Shown here in pieces: positions 35,951 to 47,681 of a stretch of 64,000 bases of DNA. The position numbers were made by a program, and so were the translations under genes. Positions within the stretch are counted from its first letter, which is position 1. Every line of letters begins with the position of its first letter. Below the pieces are notes generated by a model. It ran no database searches. It saw only the letters and a list, made by a program, of their open reading frames with translations, and was not told the origin of the DNA. This stretch comes from Madurella fahalii (lineage: Eukaryota; Ascomycota; Sordariomycetes; Sordariales): assembly GCA_029876055.1 (NCBI GenBank), contig CM056878.1, forward strand, positions 2,852,001 to 2,916,000. The letters run 5' to 3'.

Positions 35951-37214
35951 ATGCTCGGCAAAATCGCCCTCGAAGAAGCGTGGGCAACCCTCGAGTCCCT
36001 CGCCTCCTCTGGCCTCGTCACGTCCCTCGCGCCAAAGGGCGTCATCGGGCCGGACCTGGTCGCGGGCCTCCTCGACGTGCATGGCACCCGGCTGCGGCAG
36101 ATGGACGACAACGGCGTCGACATGATGGTCCTGTCCCTGTCGTCCCCCGGCGTGCAGGGCGTGGCCGACCCGGCTGCCGCCGCGGCGCTGGCCCGGTCGG
36201 CGAACGACAGGCTTGCCGAGGAGATCTCCCGGGACCCCAAGCGGTTTGCGGGGCTGGTCAGCGTGAGTATGCATGACGCTACGGAGGCGGCGCGGGAGCT
36301 GAGGCGGTGCGTCGAGGAGAAGGAGGGGTTTGTGGGTGTCATGGTGAATGATTATCAGAGCGTTGAGAGGGGACAGGGGACGGGGACGGGGACGGGGAAG
36401 GACAAGGGGGCGGGCGGGATGAAGTTCTATGATGTAGGGGAGGAGTATGATGAATTCTGGAGGGCGGCCGAGGAGTTGGAGATGCCCGTGTACCTGCATC
36501 CGAGGGAAGCGACCCAAGAGGTGTTTGAGCTGATGTGGAAGGACCGGCCTTGGTTGGCGTACTCGGCGCTAGGGTACGCGCACAGAGTCGGGATGCATGT
36601 GCTGGGGATCGTGACGTCGGGCGCGCTGGATCGGTTCCCGGGGTTGAAGCTTGTGATTGGGCATATGGGGGAGCATATGTGAGTTTCTGCTGTTATGGTT
36701 TCTATTCTTTTCCAATTTTCCTTCCCTCTTTTAGCACTGGCTGACTATCCATCTTCTTAGTCCCTACGACCTCTATCGCATCGACCACAAGCTCAACCGG
36801 GCACGATTCCCGAATATGCCCATGGCAAAGGACAAGCTGGTCAGGGACTACTTTGGCTCGCAGCTGTTCATCACCACGTCTGGCCACTTCTCAACGCCGG
36901 CACTGCTCTGTGCCATGCAGGAGATTGGATCCGAGTCGATCATGTTCTCGATCGACTATCCCTTCGAGAGCATCCCGAATGGCTGTGTGTGGTTTGATGA
37001 ACACGTCCAGATCAGCAATCGGGACCTGGTAGACATTGGCCGGAACAATGCTTTGAGGGTATTCAAACGTCTGAAAGAAGGACCACACGAGCTCGACGAG
37101 AAAGGGCCCCGTGAGTGTGGTGTGGGCGGTCTTGGACTCGGAAAGGGAACTGAAGGAGAGGTAGAGTATGGCCTGTACAATAGGAGCTGGGATCAGAGGC
37201 TGCAAAGACGCTGA
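35951..37214 (+). CDS. Amidohydrolase-2 family decarboxylase (2,3-dihydroxybenzoate / gamma-resorcylate decarboxylase-like)
   Basis: Exons 35951-36678 and 36761-37214 (82-bp intron) give 393 residues. The start MLGKIALEEAW has the E8-x-A10 pair that replaces the usual H-x-H in this branch of the amidohydrolase superfamily. Further likely metal or active-site residues are H183 (YLHPRE), the GHMGEH(I)PYD segment across the splice and D308 (SIDYPFE). ITTSGHFSTPALL is also family-typical. The enzyme probably decarboxylates a hydroxylated benzoate, releasing CO2 without oxidation; the exact substrate cannot be told. A Gly-Thr repeat (about 137-152, from a GGGGAC tandem repeat) is an insertion. The final ~35 residues are unlike the family and include a possible GTGAGT donor at about 37110, so the C-terminus may be mis-modelled. 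Confidence 0.85.
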
Positions 37215-37455
37215 AACAGAATGGGGTGCGAAGGTACTGTATCATTCTGGCGCGCCCCACATGTGCTTCTAGAAGCTACCCCGCCGTTGTTGATCGACCT
37301 TTCACGGACAATCGCCTAGCAGCGACGTCTGACACTTGGACTACTTTACGCTAGGTATTTGCGCTTGCTTTGCTTTGCATACTTGGTTTGCTCTTATCAT
37401 TGTCCACAACCGAACCATCCCCGTATCTCAGGTCGCTAGCCGTGGGTTAGACACA

Positions 37456-39043
37456 ATGCCGGTCGATTATAGCAAATGGGTATGTGTGCTTAGTCGAGCT
37501 GCCCTGTAACCGTGCCTTGGACGCCAAGACTAACCTCGGCTTCGCCGTCCAGGACGCGCTGGAGCTGAGCGATGATTCCGACATTGAGGTGCATCCCAAT
37601 GTCGATAAGCGCTCGTTTATCCGAGCCAAGCAGCACCAGATTCATCTCGAGCGGCAACAACGCAAGAACCAGATCGAGACGCTCAAGTACGAGCGCATTA
37701 TCAATGACGCCCTGATCAAGCGCATCTCGGCCTTGCTTGCCTCGCTCAAGTCCCATGCCTCTGATGCGCAGACCAGGAATCCCGGTGAGGTTGCCTTCCA
37801 AGCCGTCATGGAGTCGGCGGTGTCGCTGGACCCCAAGGACGACCAGCCTCCCCCGCGGCCGGCCGGAGTCCACAACGCCGAGGAGCCGCTGCCCACTTAC
37901 ACCAAGATGATGGCGACGCTCCTCGACCAAGTGAACAAGGCGCTTGACGAGAAGAAGATTGAGCAGGACAAGAGATACGACGGAATGGTTGCCGAGATCG
38001 AGGACCACCTCAAGAAGGTCACTGACCTGCAGGGAGAACTGCTAAAGAAGCTCGCCGAACTCGAGAAAGAAGAGTCCCGCAAGATTACTAGCGAGAGCAT
38101 CCACACGGGCTTCGATAGCTCGCATGTCAACAAGTCAAAGCCGTCGTCATCCGGCTCAGGGGCCAAGGAGTCCACCGTCGAGCTACTCAATCCAAACTTT
38201 TCCGCCGCTTCCTCATCGCCTGCATCCGCTTCCGAGGCTGCCAATGGTCATGATGACGAAGAAATCGTTGCCTCGCCGCTCGCGAAACAGTTCGCCCAAA
38301 TCAAATCGAGCGAATACCGCGACTTGCTTGCCTTCCTCTCCCAACACCCTGAAATCTTGAGCGAAAAGGAGACCGACGGTCTCCTAGCCCTCGCATTCGA
38401 CGCCCAACTGGAGAACCGGCCCGACTACGCACGCAACTGCGTACACCAAGCCACCATCCTGCAGTATTGCCGTGCCCTGGGCCGCGATGGTGTCGCCCTC
38501 TTCTTCAAGCGCATCACTACCCCTGGCCACCAGGCGCAAGACATCTTTTTCAAAGACGTACAGGACACATACATGAAGATCAAGACACGGGCAAAAGAAA
38601 TAGCTCAACAGCGAGCAAAGGACGCAGCCGAGGGTAAGGCGGAAGGGGTAGAGCAGATTCAGCTGCACGCTGTCGAGCCGGGAACCGTGATCAACATCAA
38701 GATTCCGCCGGAGAACAGTGACGACCCCGCGGAGAAGGCAGGGAGAGAGATTTTTGAGAGCTTCAAACCAGAGATGAAAAGAGCGTTAGAGACCGGGAGT
38801 TTGGACGAGGTCAATAAAGTGCTCGGGGAGATGAAGGTGGATGAGGCAGAAGATTTGGTCGGGAAACTGGGCGAGGTGAGCATCTCCTTTTCGAATCCTC
38901 TCTTGCGTCACGGAAACTAATGACTTCTTTAGGCCGGTATTTTGAGCGTCGAGGAAGAAATTATCGATGCTACCACCGAGGAAGGCAAGAACAAACTGAA
39001 GAAACTTGAAGATGAGGCCAAGTACGCGGACGACCCGGAGTGA
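37456..39043 (+). CDS. CDC37: Hsp90 co-chaperone Cdc37
   Basis: Cdc37 delivers client kinases to Hsp90 in the cytosol. Exons 37456-37479, 37553-38875 and 38933-39043 give 485 residues. The spliced N-terminus is MPVDYSKWDALELSDDSDIE, with Ser14 and Ser17 in the casein-kinase-2 context known to be needed in yeast. A kinase-binding coiled-coil region follows (about 30-200), then a Ser-rich linker, the Hsp90-binding domain (about 240-400, from SPLAKQFAQIKSSEYRDLLAFL) and a C-terminal helical part ending DDPE. The first coding exon is 24 nt. The last intron (57 bp) is phase 0, after GKLGE. It is followed within 0.6 kb by another plus-strand gene. Confidence 0.97.
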
Positions 39044-39621
39044 TGGTTAAAGGCCGAGTGATTGCGTGTAAAATGTCAAATATGAGTATTTCGATTCACC
39101 TGGGTTCCTCCCTCCGCTTCGATGATGCTGAGTAAGGGTGAATTTGCTCCATTCTAGGAATCTGATAACCGTACTCACCAATACAACCCTCAATCTCGCA
39201 CGTCACCGAGACTGCAACGCCAACCTCAATCGTTTCACTTCATAACCTTGCCCTCGCGCCTTCCACCGGCCATCGGACGAAGTAATGAAATACGAGCACA
39301 ACTTATTCCAACTTTGCAACGTTCACCTCCTATCTCAGCAACTTCATTCCCCGTCCCCCGTTCTCACACATCCCACAGACGATAACCTGCTACTAACAGC
39401 TCACGGTCTCGAAGTTGCAGAGCACAGAGTCTACCAACACCCACCTGCTTCTCAGAGCATCAACACTCCATCCACGGTCTCGCCCAAACTTCCTCCCATC
39501 TATAAATCCTCTACACTTTGTTTCACACCTTCTACCAACCACGTCTACATCTCGATCTTTTCACTTCATCTCCCTACCAGTTATTCTCCGGGATGGAGTG
39601 ACTAGTGAGCAATTTACACTC
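39044..39621. other. Intergenic region CDC37-39622 gene
   Basis: This 578-bp gap is C/A/T-rich from 39180 onwards (CATCC, CACC and TCTC repeats). It probably contains the promoter and leader of the next gene. The frame extends upstream of 39622 without an ATG. Confidence 0.5.
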
Positions 39622-42555
39622 ATGGGTACGGTCTTTGGCTTTCTGAATGACCTGCCACTCGCAAAACCTATCGTCGGCGAGTTGAGCGTAAGCCCGTCTT
39701 CAGCTGGTCTGTCTACTTGCCAACCGGACCATAACCGGTCATTGCCTGGAGAAAATCCAATGGAAGCAGGTTTATCTCTTGTTCAAAGTTGGAACTTTGC
39801 CGGCATCGCAGGGGATGCACCGTCTTCAGAGTCGGCTACCTTAGGAGCTACCCAATACTTGTCACAGCCAAATGCAGTCGTTGCTCCATCTGCGGCACTA
39901 CAGAACCTCATCACGGAACCTCCTGGCTTAGGGATGGCGGAGGGTGGCTTCGCCGAATCAAAGGCGGCTGCTCAAGCTTCAACCCATACCCGTCAGTTAC
40001 ACGCATTCTTTGATCCAAGAAGGGCCGGCTACTGACCATTTCTTTACACCACAGTGGAGACACTGCCATTATCAGGTGGTCGGGATAGTATCCCCGCCAT
40101 AGACAACGACACAGATGACGAGCAAGACGACATCCTGGTAGCAATACGCAGATGCAAGAAGGGCGCCAGGCCCGCTGGGCTATCAGTTACGCAGACTACT
40201 GCACCTCCTGACGGAACTGTGGAGGCGAAAGCGGCGACACATCCTGTCAGCTGCGATCCACGGGCAGTTACGATAAGAAGCGCCTTCCTTTCAGCATATA
40301 ACTACAAGGGGAACACACGACGGGACCCGGCGACCGATGACTCAATCATTGGTGGTTCTCAAGTAGGAGCACCGGAAAACTCCAAAGCCACGCCAAGCAA
40401 CTCGCAAAAGCGACCACTGTCGGTAGTCATAGACCGAGATGTGTGTCTAAACTGGCCAGCTACAACCCTCCGCCCTAAAAGGAAAAGAAGGAGACTTGAG
40501 GAAAAAGGGCGTGAAAAAGCGCGGAGGAGTGAGAGCGCTATCCCTTACGCTTACGATGGCGTTCGAAACGGTAAGCTCCAGTCATCTTCGCAAAAATCAC
40601 AGATCAGGCATCTTCTTGGCCAGAAATACAGGAAGGAGACTCGCTCGTCAACCACAAGCAAGCACGAAGAGTCTCCCCTCAGCAAACATCATTCTGAAGG
40701 ACAAAGAGCCCGAGAGCACAGTGAAAAGCCCACCCAGGTTTCACAGCCAAACCGCGATCAGAGATGCGACCAAGCCGGTTTAGCAGAGCTTTTCCGGGAG
40801 ATGGCCGCTAAGGTCCCGGAAAAGAAAACGACCAGGATTGTGTCAAATCTCCCGGGCAGCAACAGACAGCGGGAAACCAACGGTCACCGCATCTTTAATC
40901 CAAAGCCCCAAGCAACGACATCGGCGCAGCAACTAGGAGTTCGACCCGCCCCAGCTCTGGTACCGTCGCCAGCCACTCACCAACTGAACCTCAACCAGTC
41001 CCGCAACATATTCCAGCCTTCCCATAATGTCACACGCAGCAACAATATCAATCAAGGAAACCAAACCACCACCATCTCCTCAACGACTCCGCATCTTTGC
41101 GGCCCTGGGCCCGGTCCCGGCTCATCGCGCCTACAGCAACTACAGCCACTATCAGCACGGCAACCGCACTCCACCTCCCGGCCCACGCCGCAGTCGCAGC
41201 CGCAGCCACAGCCGCAGCCCCAAACTGAATCCAACCCCCCGGAGACCCTCCCCGCCCTCGAAGCCTTCGGGCCAGATCGAACAGTCTTCCAGTGGGTCGT
41301 CTACCGCACCAAGCGCTTCGCTCCCCCCTCTCCCCCTTTCCCCACCGCCCCCACCCGACTCCGGGACCACGAACCGCCCATCCGCTGTTCCGAACATCTC
41401 TCCCTCCACGACGCCAACGCCCAGGCCTCTGCGCGCGTCGAGAGGCTTCAGAAGGGGGTCGTCAAAAAGGCCTGGGCCATGGTCGCCTCCCCGTCCGACA
41501 GGAAGCTGCTGTACGAAGGGGAAGTGGAGTTCGCGGGCGGGGATGTGCAGTTCTTTTGGGTCGCGGAGGAGACGAGGGATTTGGAGCGGGTTGTTATGGG
41601 GATGGCGGCGGGGAGGGGGAGGAAGAAGGCGGTGAGGGTGGACGTGGGAGCGGCGAAGGTTTATAGGAGGCGGAGGTGGGATGTTTGGTCGTCGGTAGTC
41701 TTTGCTAAGGAGGAGGGTAAGGATGGAGGAGGAGGGAGGGCGTTGAGTTTGGTTTTCGAGTGCGGGGGCGAGGATGAGAGGGTGAGGAGAGAGAAGGAGA
41801 GAATTGTGGAGGTCGCTGATGGACAGATTAGAGATGGGGGTGTGGAGGAAGAGAACAGTGACGAAAAGGGGGAGAAACGGAACGAAAAAGAGGGGGAGGA
41901 AGAGAACGAAAAAGAGAGAGAGGAAGAAAAAGAGAGGGAGGAAGAAGAGGAGAGAGAGGAAGAAGAAGAAGAAGAGGAGGAGGAGGAGGACAACAACCTA
42001 CCACAAACCCAGCGGGAGTCAAGCATTACAAGCACTTCCACCGTCGCCCTTCCTTACTACAGCACTCCTCTCGACCTTTTAGAGACCGCCACAAAACTGC
42101 ATGGGACGTACACGACCGTCCACATGGCTAACCAGGCGGCCTTGTCCGTTTTCCTGGAACTGGCGAAACCAAAGAACCACAGGATCGAAGACAACCACCA
42201 TTACACATACGAAGTCAAACCTGGCATGATTGATAGTTTTGAAGAGGCCAAACTTGATGAGGGTGGCTCCTGTGTACCTGTAGAAATTGAATGGAAGCCG
42301 CCGTTTGGGAAGAGATATCGGTGGGGTTTCCTGAAGTTGGTAGTGGAAGTTGTGGAGAGCGAACTTACAGGGCCTCTGAATATTGGGGACATGGTGGCCG
42401 AGGATAGTGGTAATGATCATGAGGCGGAGGGGGCGAGGGTGGATTTGGCGGATGAGCCTTCTAGTACTCGCGGAACTGAAGCGAATATGAAGCCGGCAGG
42501 GGCCCTTCCTAGCCCAATAGAGGATTCGGAGGAAGAGATCAGTGAGGAGGAGTGA
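39622..42555 (+). CDS. Uncharacterised protein, 956 residues, with acidic tract
   Basis: Exons 39622-39991 and 40055-42555 are joined by a 63-bp intron (GTCAGT donor, CTGAC branch, CCACAG acceptor). The splice reads ...QASTHT-LETLPLSGGRD. I do not recognise the family. The first ~500 residues are low-complexity, rich in Ser/Thr/Gln/Pro and basic clusters (RPKRKRRRLEEKGREKARR resembles a nuclear localisation signal). A more ordered block begins at about 532 (VFQWVVYRTKRF...) and runs to ~690 (KKAWAMVASPSDRKLLYEGE, RRRWDVWSSVVF). A Glu/Lys/Arg-rich tract spans ~715-770. A second ordered block follows (~790-890, LDLLETATKLHGTY, EIEWKPPFGKRYRWGFLKLVV). The end is acidic. A nuclear role is a guess from the basic clusters. 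Confidence 0.75.
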
Positions 42556-43581
42556 GAGGAAAGAAGAAATCGACTGGTATAAGGGAAAGAGACCGGTGAC
42601 GTTCGGTTGAAGAAAGCCGTTTACAGGACAGACAATCGAGCTGTTCGAAGATCGCATTGGAACTAGCACCAGGAGACGGAGGACATAACTACTGGTAGTT
42701 AAAATCAAATCATCGGCGAGTCTCCACCACCCTGCGAAGGCTAATCGAGGTCATATATGAGACAATGTCCGTATATGGAGTTGTGAAGAAGAACTAAGCG
42801 ATGCTGGTTGACTAGTTGTCAGAATACAATTGAATGAGTTACGGAAAGACGTGTTCATCCGAAGTAGTAACAGCAAGACAGAAATACAACTCCGACGCCA
42901 TCTTTATACAAAACCATCGTTGGCGGGGCAGAATTGAGGGCACCAAGCCGAGAGGCCCTGAGACTGCTTTTGCAGAAACGGCAAGGCGAACCTCCCTCTA
43001 TTGCTCTCCTTGTATATGTGTCTGTATGCAAGCCGGGTCTCGTCGTTGACGCGGGGTCTTCCTTACCACGTGCTCTACGGTCGATCAATGGAGGATGGCT
43101 CGCAGATGTTGTGCGAGCCAAGGGACGTTTGAACGTCGCAGTGCGCTCAACGTCCTTGGCCGCCTGCAGCACACATGATTTCCTTGCAACCACAGCCCTG
43201 GACAGCCACTAAAACATGCAGCGCCCCAGAACCCCGCATTTTCTCACAGCAGCGACCCGCAGTGGTGGGGCCAACTGATGGGGAAACGGCTCGGTACAGG
43301 GAAGTACCGCCCAGACGTCATCAATCAACCAGACGCAAAGAAAAAGGGCCAATCTACTGCTTTCCGCAACCAATTGCACCCGACAGGCTTCCATTAAAAT
43401 TCTGCTCCGGCGCACTCGATTGGCAGCAGCGAGACGAGATACGTTGCTAACGTGCCCTTCATTGGCAGTGCCGTAGCCTGCGGAAGCCGTCAGTCATTGT
43501 TTATGCTGTTGTCGAGCTTGAGACAGCCGCTGAGACCTCTGTTTCAGTCCGACCGTGATCAGTGATTGGTGCGAGACCACC
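42556..43581. other. Intergenic region before RMD1-like gene
   Basis: No gene is supported. Frames at 42834-43450 overlap in several phases and show no domain. The sequence just before 43582 (GCGAGACCACC) is a good start context for the next gene. Confidence 0.5.
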
Positions 43582-45234
43582 ATGGCGAGCAGCACGGTAA
43601 CGGAGAATACTCCCCTCATTCCTGCCTCTGGTCCGCCGTCCCCGGAATCCGCCCGACCGTCGAGGCCTCCGCGAAATGTCACGTTTAATCCGAACCCGGT
43701 GACCAAGACGATCGAGCCCGACGCTGCCTACCGGCCGTCGCGAACATCACACCACCAGCACTCGACGTCCCCCCTAAGCCCCTCCGCAATTAGCACTGGC
43801 GGCCTAGGAGGCGGGCCTCCCATGCTGTCGGCCCTAAATAGCAAACTCCGCCGACGTAACAGCCATGGCGGCGCTCCGCCCGGAAGTTCGAACCTCGCAG
43901 GTACCAGCCTCCCGCTGGTCGCTTCCGCCGGCGGGCTGCCCAAGATTGGTCCCCAGCGCAGCACCAAGAACGCGCAGAAACTCAAACTTCTACCGAACCC
44001 GGAGCTGGAGACCGGCGACGTCGACGAGGAGAGCGGTCGTGACGTCTATTCACAGTACACTCGCATCAAGGACCCGACGGCTCGCCGTGATGCCGCCCGT
44101 CTCGGCAAGGCAGACCGTGACAAGTTACCGCGAGTCACGGCTTACTGCACCGCCAACCGATACCAGATGGACGGGCTATTACGATTCCTGAAGGGAAGGG
44201 GGAAAGGGCGGGGTGCGAACCCCAAGTTGATCGACGAGTGCATCTACACCCCGTACAGCTACAGCTCTAAGTATGTGGGCAGTGCACGGCAGGAGAGGCT
44301 CATGGAAGTCCATTCGAACCCAGAAAGACGGCACTCGACAGGGAACGTCCCGAGTAGTATCGGAGACCACCTCCGACATGAAGAGGATCTGATAAACCTC
44401 CAGTCTGAGGGGAGTACTGCCGCGCTGAGCAACGGAATGTCCGGACGCCAGCAAAGTGCCGACGACATCCTCAGCGAGCAGCTCATAACGGAGCAAGACA
44501 CACTAGCCGGCAACGACACGGCCGATTTCGACACCGAGGTGCACACGCCAGAAGTCTTCCTCTTTGATTACGGCGTTGTTGTAATATGGGGCATGTCGGC
44601 GGGCCAGGAGCAACGCTTCCTGAAAGAAATTGCAAAGTTTGAAGTGGAGAAACTCGGGCCTGACGATGTCGAGACGGAAAAGTTCAACTTTTATTACACT
44701 CGCGAGTATCAGGCACGGATATACAACGACTTCATCACGCTCCGCGACAAGAACAACTACATGACCAAGCTGGCCATCTCGCACGCGCTGGCCCAGAGCG
44801 TCAAGGTTCGCCTTTCTCCTTTCCCTTTTCTCCCTCACAAAGCGCAACTAATAAACTCATTGCGCCATGCTAGACCTCCCTCTTCGAAGAACTCATAGCC
44901 TCCACAATCGACACATGCAAAGACATCCCCGCACAGCTCGCCCTAACAGGCAAGATTGCTCTCTCTCGCTCACAGATCAACATGCAGATCGGCGAGCTCT
45001 TCATCCTGCGCATCAGCATCCACCTAAACGGCTCCGTGCTGGACACGCCCGAGCTGTTCTGGGTCGAACCCCAGCTCGAGCCCGTCTATCAGGCCGTGCG
45101 GAGCTATCTCGAGATGGACCAACGCGCCGGGTTGCTGACGGAGAGGATGGAAGTGATTGCCGACTTGTTGGCTGTGCTCAAGGACCAGTTGAGCCACGGC
45201 CATGGAGAGAAGTTGGAGTGGATTGGTGAGTTGT

Positions 45235-45286
<52 letters not shown>

Positions 45287-45455
45287 CCCAGCACCCCCCC
45301 CCCCCCGAGTGTACTTCTCTCAGTACGTCATCGCGCAATGAGGGATTAGTTGCTGACAACTGCCGTGGCGCAAAACAGTGATTATCCTCATCGCGGCCGA
45401 GATCGTGGTTGCATTGGTGAATATCGTTGTTGACTTGATGGTTGGTGTTGATTAA
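43582..45455 (+). CDS. RMD1/DUF155 family membrane protein
   Basis: Exons 43582-44805, 44874-45225 and 45379-45455 give 550 residues. The N-terminal ~270 residues are disordered (Ser/Pro/Arg). The DUF155 domain runs from ~160 to 520: RVTAYCTANRYQMDGLLRFL, VFLFDYGVVVIWGM, KFNFYYTREYQARIYNDFI, ISHALAQSVK / TSLFEELIASTIDTCKD and LNGSVLDTPELFW. It ends with a hydrophobic helix (VIILIAAEIVVALVNIVVDL) encoded by the last exon, so the protein is probably tail-anchored. Relatives are yeast Rmd1/Rmd8, fission yeast Sif2 and human mitochondrial RMND1; the biochemical function is unsettled. The first intron uses a weak GTTCGC donor, but the joined protein matches the family. The second intron carries a (TC)24 repeat. 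Confidence 0.93.
45237..45306 (+). repeat. (TC)24 microsatellite and C-run inside the last RMD1 intron
   Basis: TC repeats from 45237 to 45284 are followed by two short C runs, the second about 13 C at 45294-45306. The tract starts 11 bases after the GTGAGT donor and ends 72 bases before the AG acceptor at 45378. Confidence 0.95.
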
Positions 45456-46139
45456 ACCGAGGAGACAGTACCCGACGTCTGTCTGACAACTGGCGTTTAC
45501 ACGGAGCATTGTCATCGTTCTTGCATCCTCTGGCGTTTCGGCTTCCCCTCTGGTCTAATGTTATGGGAGGATGTTCTGTTCTGGCGTCTTGGCTCGGGAA
45601 AATACTATTGCCTACCTGTCGTGCCCAACGGTGCTGCACAGCATGGGAAGGGAGACAGAGATTGGTTCTAGTTGTACAATACCCGATCTGTATGTATATC
45701 CTTAGAAGGTCCATCGCCACCAATATTTGGGTCGGATATAAACATACCAGTTGACGTTCCGAGGATGCGACACGCGCATGTACTAGTTAGACCGACTTCC
45801 TAAGCGCCTGAGTGACGATCAAGCAGTGCTGCTACCTGACTGGATCCAATGCCGTATATGATATTAACTGTGATCAACAGAAGATCCAGCTGCAGAAAAC
45901 GAAGTGCATTTGCCCACGCCGAGTCCCGTATCCCGATCCGTGACGAGTCCAGAATAACAATACAATGAGCCCCAACAAAATCTCCATCTGCCCAACTGCA
46001 CAGGAAATAAAGACGAGTGCCTAAAGTACGGCCCTCGCTCGTGCAGAATAGCGTGTTACCAATTCCGAAGAAACATTAAAAACACCCCGACCCCCACCCT
46101 AGGAAATCTCAAGTTTGGCCGTTAATGATTCAGCGTGCG
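45456..46139. other. Intergenic region between convergent genes
   Basis: This contains the 3' UTRs of the RMD1-like gene and the NHP10-like gene. Nothing else is seen. Frames at 45388-45754 are short and domain-free. Confidence 0.5.
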
Positions 46140-47188
46140 TTATTCCTCCGGCCGCTCACCCTGAGTTTCTTGATCCGTGTCGTAATTCGTCATCTCGACG
46201 TCTTCCTGCGGACGGGGCGTCTGTTCCTCTCCTCCGGCACTCGCGGCCGGCCTTTCCGTCTCTGTCGCCTCAGCGTTGCCGTTGCTGTCCGCCTTGGCGT
46301 CGTCGTCCCCGCTCTTTGCCTTTTCGTCAAAGGCCGCCTTCTCCTTCTCGTACTCGGCCGTTTGCTGGTCCGCGCGGACCTGGTACTCGTCGCGCCGGCT
46401 GTCCGTGAGATCCTTCCAGCCGCGCGAGAGCTCCTCCTCCACGTTGGCGTCGCCGCCCTTACTCTTCTCCTTCAGCGACTCCCGGTTGTCGTCGCAGTAC
46501 AGGTCGAAGGCGGTCCCCGGCTTCTTGGGCGCCTCGTGCACGCCGTTGGTCTTGCCCGCGCCATCCGGCTGCTGCGCGGCAGAGAAGGCGTCCGAGCTCG
46601 GGGAGTGCGCCTGTACGTTTTGGTTTATGAAGGTCGAGCCGGGGGCGGCGAGGGAAGACGAGGCCTCGAGGCTCGTGAGGGCCGACGGCTTGCGGTGGCC
46701 GCGCTTGATCCGCAGCGGCTTCTCCTTGGGCTGTGGCGGCGGGGTGGCGTTAGCCCTTGTCGGCGTTGCGAGGGCATAGTCGTCCAGCTGGTAACTTACT
46801 GTCGGCGGCGGGCTAGGGCTGCCGTCAGAATCCTCCACGTTAGTGCTCGTCCGCTTGGCCAGCTGCTCGAGCAAGAATGCCCTCTCCAGCCGCATCTTCT
46901 CCACCTGGCGCTTGAGGCGGCCGAGGCGCAGCCTGGCGGCGTCGTTTGCTTCCTCGACCTCGTTTGTCCGCTGCTTGAGCTGGATGCACTTTCGGCGGTA
47001 AGCTTCCTCCACCGACGGGGGGAGGGCAGGAGGGGTGGACGTGGCTGATGGGGAGACGACATGTCAGCGTCGGGTCGAGTATCCGCGGGATGTGAATTGA
47101 TCATCCAAAAACGCCACGGCCCGTCCCATCAATGGGCGCCTGTCACGTTGGTTGAGGGAGGAAATGTTTCAAACGTACCTGGTGCCAT
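46140..47188 (-). CDS. nhp10: HMG-box protein, Nhp10-like (INO80-associated)
   Basis: Minus-strand exons 47188-47179 (10 nt) and 47044-46140, with a 134-bp intron, give 304 residues. The start reads MAPATSTPPALPPSVEEAYRRK. A coiled coil (about 15-65, rich in Arg/Leu/Glu) comes first. An HMG box follows at about 180-248 (PKKPGTAFDLYCDDNRESLK ... LSRGWKDLTDSRRDEYQ), then an acidic tail. A coiled coil, a single HMG box and an acidic end resemble yeast Nhp10, a subunit of the INO80 chromatin remodeller. The assignment is by architecture and could instead be another single-box HMG protein. It is divergent from CCT8, with 493 bp between start codons. Confidence 0.78.
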
Positions 47189-47681
47189 GTCGACGACGGG
47201 TAGAAAAACTGTATGTGTGGTGCCAAAGAAGGTTGCGTTGGGTTTGAAGTTGTGGCGATTTGGAACGGCGCGTTAAGAATATTTTTGACTTGGATAAATG
47301 TAGCGTGAAGTGTTTGGGTTGCAATTGAAGAGGGCGTCGAATGGTATCAAGCTACCTGATTGTACTGTACATAGTACTCAAAGGTCACGAAGGAGCCGGG
47401 TCTCTTTGCGCGCGACGAGGCTGACATCGGGGGGGGCCCACTTCAGCAAGACGGTGGTGGAGTCCGGGGTGCTTGGGGTGGGTTCCCCCCCATTGGGCGT
47501 GGCTGCTGCGGGGCCAAGGCTGCCGTTTTGTTGACTTGGGCTTGCTTCTATCAACTTTTTTTACGGCCCTCCAAAGTGGGACACAAGCGGGAAGCTCGAG
47601 AGTTGACGGTTTACCTCCTGAGAAAGCCGCACTTTCAACCAGGCAACCCACGAGAGCCACCAGACCTCGAGGACCGCTATC
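47189..47681. promoter_or_regulatory. Divergent promoter region, NHP10-like / CCT8
   Basis: This region separates two divergent start codons. It contains G-runs at 47428-47438 and C-runs at 47487-47496. No named element is claimed. Frames at 47310-47691 are shadows without domains. Confidence 0.5.

Noticed and set aside
37213..37219. TGAAACA heptamer at the end of the decarboxylase gene
   Set aside because: It is a chance match overlapping a stop codon, and no mating-related gene is adjacent.
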